From positions 1-22,662 of the forward strand of contig JANNRA010000059.1 in the NCBI GenBank assembly GCA_031401035.1: 22,662 nucleotides of DNA. The letters are read 5' to 3'. The notes beneath the pieces were generated by a model that was given only the letters and a program-made list of their open reading frames with translations, was not told the DNA's origin and made no database searches. The translations under genes were made by a program, and so were the position numbers. Positions within the stretch are counted from its first letter, which is position 1. Each line of letters starts with the position of its first letter. Source of the stretch: JANNRA01 sp031401035 (GTDB lineage Bacteria > Desulfobacterota > Binatia > HRBIN30 > CADEER01). Shown here one piece after another: positions 16,023 to 22,662 of the stretch.

Positions 16023-17003
16023 ATGCCGCTGGTTTCGGTGATCATCCCTGCCTACAACGCCGGGACGACCATCGCTCGCACGATCCGATCCGTGCAGCGA
16101 CAGACGCTCGAGGACCTGGAGATCGTCGTCGTCGATGACGGCTCGACGGACGACACCGCGGCGCAGGGCAAGACGATCGCCGACCCACGCATCGTCGTGC
16201 GCTCGTACGATAACGGTGGCCTGCCGATCGCGCGCAACCGCGGCATCGCCGAGGCGCACGGAGAGTACCTGGCGTTCCTCGACGCCGACGATCTGTGGAG
16301 CAAGACGAAGCTGGAAAGCCACGTCGCCATCCTCGCGCAACGTCCGGAGGTCGGCGCCGTCTACAGCTGGACGTGCACCATCGACGACGACGACAAGGTG
16401 ATCGGGCGACACAACATCGCCGTTTGGGAAGGCGACGTCTACGCGCGGATGCTGCAGGGGTTCTTCATCGGCAATGCTTCAAACGCGGTCGTCCGGCGTC
16501 ATGCCGTCGAGTCCGTGGGGCCGTTCGACGTCAACCTCGCCCGCGGCGAGGACTGGGAGTTCTTCACGCGTCTGGCCTCGCGTTGGCCCTTTGCCGTCGT
16601 GCCCGAGTACGCGGTGTTCTATCGCTGGCGCGACGGCTCCATCTCCTCCGACGTCGAGCGCATGCGTGACGGCTTGCTGATCGCCTGCGACAAGATGTAC
16701 GACGACGCGCCTGCGACGTTGCAGTCGCTGAAGCCGGTAAGCCTCGCCAACACCCATCTCTACGTCGCGCGCAGCTACCTGACGCGACGGTCGGACCGGG
16801 CTGCGGTTGCCGAAGCGGCTCGCAGCCTGCGCACCGTGGTCGCGCTGCAGCCGCGGATGCTGCTCGAGGCGACGACGGTGCGACTGATGGCGCGCTGGCT
16901 GGTCGCGTGCACGCTGTCCTCCCAGGCTGCACGTGCCGCGGCCGAGTGGTATCACCGCAGTCGTCTGAGCGAACGCGTGCCAGAGGTGGACCCATGGGCG
17001 TAA
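16023..17003 (+). CDS. Glycosyltransferase family 2
   Basis: This 326-residue protein is an inverting GT-A glycosyltransferase that moves a sugar from a nucleotide-sugar donor, probably in surface polysaccharide or glycan synthesis. It starts with the family opening VSVIIPAYNAGTTIARTIRSV (residues 4-24), has VVDDGSTDDT (36-45) for nucleotide binding, the metal-binding DADD (87-90) and a catalytic-base-like ED in RGEDWEFF (174-181). Residues about 215-326 are a helical C-terminal extension without clear transmembrane segments. ATG 16023 begins right at the first strand; a longer in-frame extension to 15732 runs through the IS91 scrap and is rejected. The next gene overlaps its end by 10 bases (16994-17003), which indicates one operon and possible translational coupling. 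Confidence 0.92.
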   Translation: MPLVSVIIPAYNAGTTIARTIRSVQRQTLEDLEIVVVDDGSTDDTAAQGKTIADPRIVVRSYDNGGLPIARNRGIAEAHGEYLAFLDADDLWSKTKLESHVAILAQRPEVGAVYSWTCTIDDDDKVIGRHNIAVWEGDVYARMLQGFFIGNASNAVVRRHAVESVGPFDVNLARGEDWEFFTRLASRWPFAVVPEYAVFYRWRDGSISSDVERMRDGLLIACDKMYDDAPATLQSLKPVSLANTHLYVARSYLTRRSDRAAVAEAARSLRTVVALQPRMLLEATTVRLMARWLVACTLSSQAARAAAEWYHRSRLSERVPEVDPWA

Positions 17004-18604
17004 AGCGACCGGTCGTCGCTGTCGGCTTCGATGCGGCAGCGATCGGGTTGCTGGAGACGTGGATCGAGCAGGGGCATCTACCGGCGCTCGCCGCTTTGCG
17101 CGCGCGCAGCAGCTGCGCGCACTTGCGCGGCGGCGACGCCTACCGTGCCGAGACTCCGTGGACGTGTTTTCTGACCGGTTGCGAGCCGGAGCAGACGGGC
17201 TACTGGACCATGCTGCGATTCTCGCCCCGAGGCTATCGAGTCGACGACGTCGGTGCGTACAACTTCTCCGAACACGCGCCCTTCTACGCCCTCGGTGAGG
17301 GCTACCGTGTTGCCGTCTTCGACGTGCCGCAGACGCGTCTCAGTAGGGGCGTCGACGGTATCCAGGTCATCTCGTGGGGTGCCCACTCGCCGCTGGCCCC
17401 GCGTGGCTCGCAGCCGGCCGAGTTGCTTGCCGAGATCGAGGGTGCCTTCGGCCGGCATCCGGCGTTGCTCCGCGATGAGGCGACGCTGTGGCGGCCGCGC
17501 GAGTGCAAGCGTCTGGAGCGCTGGCTCGGCGAGGGGATCGAGCGCCGCGGCAAGATCTGCGAGCACCTGCTGCAGCGCGAGCGATGGGATCTGTTCGTGA
17601 CGGCCTTCGGCGAGAGCCATTCCGCCGGTCACTTCCTCTGGCATCGGAGCCGCGATCACCCGCTCGCCGCTCGCATCGAGCGCGACGGCGGCGATCCGTT
17701 ACTGCGCACCTATCAAGCCATTGACCGAGCCATCGCCGGTATTTACGCGGCGGCGCCGCCCGACGCGTACGTCGTCATCTTCACCACGGAAGGCATGGAA
17801 CCGAACTGCATGGATCTGCCGAGCCTCGTCTTTCTGCCGGAGCTGCTATACCGGCTCAGCTTTCCGGATGGCTTTGGTCTGGGCGACGACGCTACCGGCA
17901 AGCTGGCCGAGCCCGAGATCCCGGCTCGTAGCTGGGTGCCCTCGATGTGGAGCACGCAGGCCGGCTCGACGCCGCTGCGGCGTTTTGTTCGCAAGAAGCT
18001 TCCCAGCGTACTGTCGTATCGGCTCGACCGATTCTGGCACCGGCCGTCAACGAGTCCGCTGCCGCCTTACGCGGCGGGGAAGCTCAGCTACCAGCCGGCG
18101 ATGTGGTACCGCCACCTGTGGCCGCAAATGAGGGCCTTCGCTCTGCCGAGCTTCTCGGAAGGGTACGTGCGCTTGAACGTCAAAGGACGCGAAGCCGCGG
18201 GCATCGTCGACGCCGCCGACTACGACGCCGTATGCGGCGAGCTCGCCGCCGAGATCTCCGGCCTCACCGACGCGCGCAGCGGCGAGGCGATCGTGCGCGA
18301 GGTGAGGAGGACGCGACGCACCGCGCTCGAAGACGATCCCAGGCTACCCGACGCCGATCTGGTCGTCCGTTGGATGGCGCCGGTGACCGATACGGTCGAC
18401 AGCCGCACGTGCGGCCGCATCGGCCCGCTGCCGTACTACCGCTCCGGCGGCCATACGGAAGAGGCGTTCATGTGGGTTGCCGGTCCCGGCATCGAGGCCG
18501 GCGTGCAGTTACCCGACGGCCGGCCGACGAGCCTGGCACCGACGCTGCTCACGCTCCTTGGCGCGCCGATCCCGCCTCAGATGCGCCAGCCGCCGCTGAT
18601 CTGA
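16994..18604 (+). CDS. Alkaline phosphatase superfamily protein (phosphodiesterase/phosphatase-like)
   Basis: This 536-residue protein belongs to the alkaline phosphatase superfamily, near the type I phosphodiesterase/nucleotide pyrophosphatase group. It opens with VVAVGFDAA (first metal ligand D13), has the nucleophile region AETPWTCFLTG (candidate T54 or T57), a second-metal-type motif GESHSAGHFLW (206-216) and, near the C-terminus, SGGHTEEAFMWVAGPGI, where H487 would be the last ligand. The position where the family has (S)DHGM reads FTTEGME (263-269), so the Asp and His ligands are not seen there. It may be a weakly active or repurposed member. ATG 16994 has AGGTGG upstream and overlaps the glycosyltransferase end by 10 bases, so both may act on one glycan or phosphoglycolipid (inference). 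No signal peptide is seen. Confidence 0.82.
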   Translation: MGVKRPVVAVGFDAAAIGLLETWIEQGHLPALAALRARSSCAHLRGGDAYRAETPWTCFLTGCEPEQTGYWTMLRFSPRGYRVDDVGAYNFSEHAPFYALGEGYRVAVFDVPQTRLSRGVDGIQVISWGAHSPLAPRGSQPAELLAEIEGAFGRHPALLRDEATLWRPRECKRLERWLGEGIERRGKICEHLLQRERWDLFVTAFGESHSAGHFLWHRSRDHPLAARIERDGGDPLLRTYQAIDRAIAGIYAAAPPDAYVVIFTTEGMEPNCMDLPSLVFLPELLYRLSFPDGFGLGDDATGKLAEPEIPARSWVPSMWSTQAGSTPLRRFVRKKLPSVLSYRLDRFWHRPSTSPLPPYAAGKLSYQPAMWYRHLWPQMRAFALPSFSEGYVRLNVKGREAAGIVDAADYDAVCGELAAEISGLTDARSGEAIVREVRRTRRTALEDDPRLPDADLVVRWMAPVTDTVDSRTCGRIGPLPYYRSGGHTEEAFMWVAGPGIEAGVQLPDGRPTSLAPTLLTLLGAPIPPQMRQPPLI

Positions 18605-18614
18605 CGGAGGACCC

Positions 18615-18659
18615 ATCCCCCCGGCCCCCTTCCCTCGAAGGGAAGGGGGTTAGGGGGAT
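18615..18659. terminator. Strong bidirectional hairpin between convergent genes
   Basis: CCCCCTTCCCT (18625-18635) pairs perfectly with AGGGAAGGGGG (18639-18649) around a three-base CGA loop. An outer stem ATCCCCC (18615-18621) with GGGGGAT (18653-18659) extends it. It lies 10 bases after the phosphatase-like gene stop and just beyond the 3' end of the convergent isomerase fragment, so it can end transcripts from both sides. There is no U-tract. Its sequence style resembles dispersed intergenic palindromes. Confidence 0.65.
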
Positions 18660-18668
18660 AGGTCCTCT

Positions 18669-19045
18669 TCACGACCTGAATCTGCGGCGCATCGCCGACG
18701 GGCGGGTCGGTTCGGTCGGCATCGACAGTTGAGCCGTGGCGAACGGGTCGCGCCCGGCGAGCCGCAGCTCGAGGTAGGGCAGGTCGTCGTAGCCCCAGAA
18801 AAGCTCGTCATCGATGATCATCGTCGGCACAACGAACACACCGGTTGCGATCGCCTGCTCCGTGCGCGCCCGCAGCCGTGCCTTCGATTCCGCCGTCTGC
18901 GCTCGCTCTACGAGCCGTGTACCGTTGAGACCGGCCGCGTCGGCGATCGCCGCGACGATCTCCGGCTCGCTGACGTGCTTGTGTTCCACTCACACGGCTT
19001 TGAACAAGCCGTCGACCAACGCCGCGGCGGCGCGCACACCCGCGC
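18669..19045 (-). pseudogene. DsbA-family 2-hydroxychromene-2-carboxylate isomerase-like fragment
   Basis: The minus strand encodes the C-terminal half of a thioredoxin-fold protein of the DsbA/HCCA isomerase family: ALVDGLFKAV, a stop, then VEHKHVSEPEIVAAIADAAG and the signature GVFVVPTMIIDDELFWGYDDL near the end. Intact members are about 200 residues and either isomerise 2-hydroxychromene-2-carboxylate with glutathione or act as FrnE-like oxidoreductases. Two faults are seen. At 18992-18990 there is a TGA where the family usually has Trp (AVWVE). Above about 19,045 the sequence turns into leuS, so the N-terminal active-site half is missing. GTG 18989 can open a 106-residue frame after the stop but would not give a functional enzyme. 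The join may be an assembly artefact. Confidence 0.72.
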
Positions 19046-19057
19046 CACGGTGAAAAC

Positions 19058-19534
19058 CACCTCCGCGCCCTCACTTCTGCCGATCCAGTTCTTTTGCAGC
19101 ATCTTGATGCCTTCCGGCCAGTCGAGCGTGTCGAGTTCGTCGATCAGGCGTTGGGCGTATTTCGTGATGCGCAGCATCCACTGGCGCAGCGGGCGGCGTT
19201 CGACGGTGTGGCCTTTGCCTTTCCATTCCTCGACTTCCTCGTTGGCGAGCACGGTCCCGAGGTCCGGCGACCACCAGACGGGCGTGTCGGCGACGAAGGC
19301 GAGGCGGACGTTGTCGATTTGCTCGCGGGTCCAGCCTTTGGCTTCGAGCTCGCTAACAGGTTTGGCCTTGTTCGATTCCTCGCAGAAATACGAGTTATAG
19401 ATTTGCAGGAAAATCCACTGTGTCCAGCGCACGTATTCCGGATCGGTGGTGGCGATTTCGCGGTCCCAATCGTAGGCGAAACCGAGCGATTTCAACTGTC
19501 GGCGGAAGTTCTCGATATTGGCGGCGGTGGTGAT
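19058..19534 (-). repeat. leuS internal duplication, second copy
   Basis: This 477-bp segment aligns without gaps to 19649-20125 at a fixed offset of 591 bp. My hand count finds about 52 differences in 460 aligned bases (about 89% identity), mostly at third positions, with a few residue changes such as CEESNKAKP for CDETKRARP. It ends in GAEVVFTV without the heptamer insertion found after the first copy. Confidence 0.9.
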
Positions 19535-19616
19535 TTCCGGAACGAGCGGATGTTCGGGAGCCAGCACCATGTAGGTCGCCCCGAAAAGCGTGTCGGGCCG
19601 GGTGGTGAAGACTTCG

Positions 19617-19650
19617 ATTTGAGATTTGAAATTTGAAATTTGAAATTTCA
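19617..19650. repeat. ATTTGAA heptamer tandem repeat inside leuS
   Basis: Units ATTTGAG, ATTTGAA, ATTTGAA, ATTTGAA and a partial ATTTCA run from 19617 to 19650. On the coding (minus) strand they are read in frame as KFQISNFKSQI. Three heptamers make 21 bases, so whole sets keep the reading frame. I recall similar AT-rich heptamers between and within genes of Verrucomicrobia and Planctomycetes; this is memory, not a search. Confidence 0.85.
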
Positions 19651-20125
19651 CCTCCGCCCCTTCGCTCCGCCCAATCCAGTTCTTCTGCAGCAACTTGATT
19701 CCCTCCGGCCAATCCAGCGTGTCGAGTTCGTCGATGAGGCGCTGGGCGTATTTGGTGATGCGCAGCATCCACTGGCGCAGCGGGCGGCGTTCGACCGTGT
19801 GGCCTTTGGATTTCCATTCCTCTACTTCCTCGTTCGCCAGCACGGTGCCGAGGTCCGGTGACCACCAGACGGGCGTGTCCGCGACGAAAGCGAGGCGGAC
19901 GTTGTCGATCTGGTCATGGGTCCAGCCTTTGGCTTCGAGTTCGCTAACAGGCCTGGCTCTCTTGGTTTCATCACAAAAATAGGAGTTGTAGATTTGGAGG
20001 AATATCCACTGCGTCCAACGCACGTATTGCGGGTCGGTGGTGGCGATTTCACGATCCCAATCGTAGCCGAAGCCAAGCGATTTCAGTTGCCGGCGGAAGT
20101 TCTCGATATTCGCTGCGGTGGTGAT
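19649..20125 (-). repeat. leuS internal duplication, first copy
   Basis: This is the copy connected to the leuS start codon. It pairs with 19058-19534 at an offset of 591 bp and about 89% identity. It is followed (in gene direction) by the heptamer-derived insertion and the start of the editing domain. Confidence 0.9.
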
Positions 20126-20560
20126 CGCCGGATGCTGGCCGGTCTTGATGGCATATTGCTCGGCGGGCAGGCCGAACGAGTCGTAGCCCATCGGGTGCAG
20201 CACATTGAAGCCATTCATCCGCTTGTAGCGGCCGATGATGTCCGTGGCGGTGTAACCTTCCGGATGGCCGACGTGCAGTCCCGCACCGCTCGGGTAGGGA
20301 AACATGTCGAGCACGTAGTATTTCGGCTTCGTGGCGTCGAAATCGGCATCGCCAGGACTGGGAGTGCGGAAGGTTTTCTCAGTCTCCCAGCGGGCTTGCC
20401 ATTTGGGTTCGAATTCGCGAAATGGGAATGGTTTACGTTCTGACATGATCGGCAAAGGGTGCGGAATGTGCAACCCGGCTGCCTGATTGGAAAGAAAAAC
20501 CCTTGGATCCGAGGACGATCCGGTCGCGGTGCCGCCCGCCTCGGGAGGCCGCATCCTCGC

Positions 20561-21148
20561 TTACAAACGGCTGACTGCCGTGGCGATGGCAGCAGAGATT
20601 TCCTCGGCGTCCTTGGGCAAGGGCGCAGTGTGGATTTTCTCGTTGGAAGCATTCAGCGCGGTGATCGTGGAAGTCGCGAAATCCACAAGGACCCTAGGTC
20701 CGGTGATGCTGTCGCTGCTTGTCGCTGAGGAAATCATGCTGCTTTCGAAATCCCCCAGCTTTGCCAGAGCCTGCTGAAATCCTGCGGGTGACTGAATGAG
20801 GATGATGCTGATGTTCCGAGGTTCCGCAGTGTTGGAAACGGCACCGCGGAAGCCACCGCTTGCCCGGGTGGCAGTGGAATCGATCATCCTGGGAACGGAA
20901 ATTCCGAGAATGACGATTGCGAGGGCCGCCATCCCGAATGCGGGTCGGGCGATGAATGATTGGACAGCGGCGAACCAAGAGCGCGGCTGAACGATTGCTG
21001 CGGTGACCGGCGCGGAATTGAAACGGCGGACAAGGTCATTGAGCAGGTCCGCCGGAACTGTCGGAGCTTGCTCGGTGGCATGAAGTTGCAGGCTTCCAGC
21101 CAGAAGGTTTCTGGTGGATTGAAGGTTTTGTGGAAGTTCGTGAATCAT
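20561..21148 (-). CDS. Single-pass membrane protein, possible anti-sigma factor
   Basis: This 195-residue protein has a cytoplasmic-type N-terminal region (about 1-65, helical, with LLAGSLQLHA and PADLLNDLVRRFNS), one transmembrane helix around 70-88 (FGMAALAIVILGISV) and an outer domain of about 105 residues that ends in a helix. It starts 37 bp after the stop of the sigma-factor gene on the same strand. This order, and the soluble-TM-outer layout, is what is usual for a membrane anti-sigma factor that holds the sigma factor, but no zinc-binding HxxxCxxC motif or known anti-sigma domain is visible. ATG 21148 is preferred over GTG 21157 because GGAG lies 8 bases upstream. I cannot name a family. 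Confidence 0.65.
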   Translation of the reverse strand: MIHELPQNLQSTRNLLAGSLQLHATEQAPTVPADLLNDLVRRFNSAPVTAAIVQPRSWFAAVQSFIARPAFGMAALAIVILGISVPRMIDSTATRASGGFRGAVSNTAEPRNISIILIQSPAGFQQALAKLGDFESSMISSATSSDSITGPRVLVDFATSTITALNASNEKIHTAPLPKDAEEISAAIATAVSRL

Positions 21149-21185
21149 GGTTATCACTCCAATCGCAGGGAGTGGGGTGTGATTT

Positions 21186-22112
21186 TCAACTTATTAAGTT
21201 TTTCCTAAGTTTTCCCAAAGCGGCTTCCAAAAGCTCGCTGAGGACACGCCTCCGGGTGGATGCGGAGACGCCTGTTTTGATTCCAAACTTGGCGCAAAAC
21301 GCGTCATCACCAATGAGATCCTGGATGGTGGCGGACTGGTTGACGTAGATGGTGAAAATAAGCTCCCACTCCGCAGGATTGAGGGCTTCCCGGCACTCTT
21401 TGTAGATACGCTCAAAGGTATTGTTACGGGGATCTGCTGAGCGGTCTTCGAACTGCATCGCATGGTCAGCGTTGTCGGTGAGAGCGTTGAGGCTGTCCCC
21501 GGTGTTCGGCTGGTTTTTCAGAGCGCCCCGGCGTCGATACCAGTCGATGGAGCGGAAGCCGACGATGCGGGCGTGGAGAGGAATGATCTCTTCAAAAACG
21601 GTGGGATCGAGGATGGGAGACCTGCCGCTGCCTTCCCGCTCGCGGACGAGTTCCACGAGGGTGTCGTTGAAAACATCGTCGGCGTCCGGTCCCTTGATTC
21701 CCTTGCGGGTGAGGGTGGCCAAAGCGAGAGGGCGCAAAATCGCAGGCAGGCGGTTCCATTCGGAATCATGGAAGCCTTTTTCAGGATCGCGGCGTTGGAG
21801 TCGGTCGAGGTTGAGATTCTGATCGTAGCGGCGGTCTGCGGGATCGTGATGAAGCTGGTGGTCTGAGCGCTCCCGCCGTTCCCTGGCGACGAGTTGGCGG
21901 GTGGTTTCCGCCGTTTCCTCGAGGGCACGGGCGGTGAATTCCGCCTCGGTTGGGAACTCGTCGTAATCGAGCGAGACGTTGCGGATCGCTTGTTCGGTGA
22001 TGTGGTTGGCTTGGTCCTCGGAGACAAGAATCCCCTCGACCGGGCGTCGAGCACGATGCCAGCAAGCTGTCCAGCAGCGCTGAAGCTGTTCTTGTTTCAT
22101 GGGAGGCGCCAT
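21186..22112 (-). CDS. ECF-like RNA polymerase sigma factor
   Basis: This 308-residue protein resembles ECF sigma factors that direct RNA polymerase to a small set of promoters. A region-2-like part is seen at about 120-196, with PDADDVFNDTLVEL (142-155) matching the usual DDVxQETFL pattern and GFRSIDWYRRRGA (185-197) matching the RNxxxDxxRRR stretch. A region-4-like part follows at 235-305 (LNPAEWELIFTIYVN, then SASTRRRVLSELLEAALGKLRKNL). Between the two helices of region 4 there is a longer insert (DLIGDDAFCAKFGIKTGV) than in typical ECF proteins, and the first 110 residues are an unusual charged extension. It probably forms a sigma/anti-sigma pair with the next gene. ATG 22112 is used; ATG 22100 is equally possible. 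Family level is fairly sure; the subgroup is not recognised. Confidence 0.75.
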   Translation of the reverse strand: MAPPMKQEQLQRCWTACWHRARRPVEGILVSEDQANHITEQAIRNVSLDYDEFPTEAEFTARALEETAETTRQLVARERRERSDHQLHHDPADRRYDQNLNLDRLQRRDPEKGFHDSEWNRLPAILRPLALATLTRKGIKGPDADDVFNDTLVELVREREGSGRSPILDPTVFEEIIPLHARIVGFRSIDWYRRRGALKNQPNTGDSLNALTDNADHAMQFEDRSADPRNNTFERIYKECREALNPAEWELIFTIYVNQSATIQDLIGDDAFCAKFGIKTGVSASTRRRVLSELLEAALGKLRKNLIS

Positions 22113-22179
22113 CTACCGGGGGCGGCATCACGTAACCCGAAGCCGGGGGCGTTTGCAAGAAACTTGGTTAATATCAATT

Positions 22180-22195
22180 GATTTTTTAAAAAATC
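22180..22195. promoter_or_regulatory. Perfect AT-rich palindrome upstream of the sigma-factor gene
   Basis: GATTTTTTAAAAAATC is a perfect 16-bp palindrome 68 bases upstream of the sigma-factor start. It sits in the most AT-rich part of the window and could be a regulator site or part of the promoter. I cannot assign -35 and -10 boxes with confidence. Confidence 0.4.
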
Positions 22196-22252
22196 TGACC
22201 GTCAAACCTCAGCGAGCTGTCGGGCGGAAGCGGATTTTCACAAAAATCATCC

Positions 22253-22309
22253 GGTCTTCAAAATAAAGTGCCGCCCGGCTTGGAAAGGCAGGCGGCGTGA
22301 ACGGGCGGC
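22253..22309 (-). terminator. Rho-independent terminator after the last (minus-strand) gene
   Basis: Read on the minus strand, GCCGCCCG (22309-22302) pairs with CGGGCGGC (22277-22270) and is followed directly by ACTTTATTTT. It lies about 27 bases after the TGA or TAA side of the gene ending at 22336, as expected for an intrinsic terminator. An alternative shorter stem GCCGCC/GGCGGC lies inside. Confidence 0.65.
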
Positions 22310-22335
22310 TCTGGATTCAACCCAATCCCGCCAAA

Positions 22336-22662
22336 TCAAGGTGGTGGCGCTGGGGGATTGATTTTAATTTTTACGTAGCACGAAGGCTGGCTCGCAGGGA
22401 ATGTCACGGTGAGCCAAGCTTGGCCGTTTGCGTCCGTGGTTTTCGACATGCTCCCCTCTGGAACTTGCCAACTTTTGAAATTTGAGGTGGTCAGGATTCC
22501 CCAAGTATAACCGTTGCCCAGCTCGAAGGGCTTCGCAGATTGGAAAAAGTCGAAGGCAATCGGGAATCTAAACTGGACCTCCTGGCTGGCGGCGGTGAGA
22601 CTGATAGACGATGCTGCGGGAATTTTCTCGCAGCTACCGCGGTGGAAGATTTCAACCATGTC
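22336..22662 (-). CDS. 3' end of a gene for a probable surface or secreted protein (partial)
   Basis: The minus-strand frame is open to the window edge and its visible 108 residues are the C-terminus. It includes GYTWGILTTSNFKSWQVPEG and AWLTVTFPASQPSCYVKIKI and ends NPPAPPP. The alternating hydrophobic pattern suggests a beta-sandwich tail like those at the end of exported Verrucomicrobia proteins (a visual impression). An internal ATG at 22659 is probably not the start because the frame continues upstream. No catalytic motif is visible and the function is unknown. A terminator follows. Confidence 0.5.
   Translation of the reverse strand, partial: DMVEIFHRGSCEKIPAASSISLTAASQEVQFRFPIAFDFFQSAKPFELGNGYTWGILTTSNFKSWQVPEGSMSKTTDANGQAWLTVTFPASQPSCYVKIKINPPAPPP

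Larger units (their letters stand above)
19050..20446 (-). pseudogene. leuS: Leucyl-tRNA synthetase, 5' part only, mosaic with an internal duplication
   Basis: The start is ATG 20446 (MSERKPFPFREFEPKWQ). Catalytic-domain features follow: the HIGH motif as HVGH (residues 58-61), MGYDSFGLPAEQYAI, and LGTVLANEEVEEWK. The frame then enters the editing (CP1) domain at EVFTTRPDTLFGATYM (277-292). At VPEI (near residue 304) it jumps back into a second copy of the catalytic-domain segment that begins ITTAANIENF and repeats residues 107-265 with substitutions. It leaves leuS at GAEVVFTV (about 19,050) and continues as out-of-frame isomerase sequence to a stop at 18908. The rest of the editing domain and the KMSKS and anticodon-binding parts are absent; intact LeuRS is about 800-870 residues. 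The product cannot charge tRNA. An 11-residue KFQISNFKSQI insertion (266-276) comes from a DNA heptamer repeat. Confidence 0.88.

Noticed and set aside
18908..19049. C-terminal tail of the leuS frame down to the stop at 18908
   Set aside because: These residues are Ser/Arg-rich out-of-frame translation of the isomerase gene and show no LeuRS similarity.
19617..19650. Short CRISPR-like or microsatellite array
   Set aside because: Units are contiguous 7-mers without spacers, so it is a tandem repeat and not CRISPR.
22336..22659. Complete 107-residue gene starting at ATG 22659
   Set aside because: The frame stays open to the window edge and the protein looks like a C-terminal domain, so it is annotated as partial.

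Overview
The window joins two unlike kinds of DNA. Positions 1 to about 19,050 are very GC-rich, with GC-biased codon use, proteobacterial-type genes and many decayed gene fragments. This suggests a soil or sediment bacterium of a gamma-, delta- or Binatota-like lineage; the sequence alone cannot settle which. From about 19,050 to the end the base composition falls towards balance, and the genes (leuS, an ECF-like sigma factor with a likely membrane-bound partner, a secreted-type C-terminal domain) and an ATTTGAA heptamer repeat look Verrucomicrobia-like. At the border a DsbA-family isomerase gene and a leuS gene are both cut off within a few bases of each other. The leuS itself holds two copies of one segment that differ by about 11%. 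The simplest reading is a metagenomic contig that crosses from one genome into another, but a real rearrangement cannot be excluded without reads.

Layout, left part: end of an unknown gene (1-138); PhoD-like phosphatase (261-1832); a scrap region with acyltransferase and IS91-type fragments; SDR oxidoreductase (2285-3253); GFA-type zinc protein and a VOC/glyoxalase-fold protein (3554-4337); a ~900-bp graveyard with a collapsed VapC, an antitoxin tail and an IS91 transposase tail; an alpha/beta hydrolase (minus, 5262-6476) divergent from a lipoprotein (6644-7231); a small membrane ORF; an intact VapBC toxin-antitoxin pair with a palindromic operator (7701-8382); an SbmA/YddA-type ABC exporter (8420-10246).

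Next come two photolyase-family genes on the minus strand. One is an FAD-binding protein with an apparently swapped domain order (10114-11562). The other is an FeS-type photolyase reduced by a large in-frame deletion and an amber codon (11519-12337). They are followed by an MscS channel carrying a C-terminal DEP domain (12517-14364, minus), a divergent membrane-anchored M19 dipeptidase (14459-15631), an IS91 N-terminal scrap, and a two-gene unit of a GT2 glycosyltransferase and an alkaline-phosphatase-superfamily protein (16023-18604) that ends in a strong hairpin.

Right part, all minus strand: mosaic leuS (19050-20446), a one-TM protein that may be an anti-sigma factor (20561-21148), an ECF-like sigma factor (21186-22112), and the 3' end of a further gene (22336-22662) with its own terminator. 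I found no tRNA, rRNA or CRISPR array. No single complete novel system stands out. The most unusual items are the MscS-DEP fusion, the swapped-domain photolyase beside a gutted FeS photolyase, the in-frame heptamer insertion in leuS, and the inter-genome junction.
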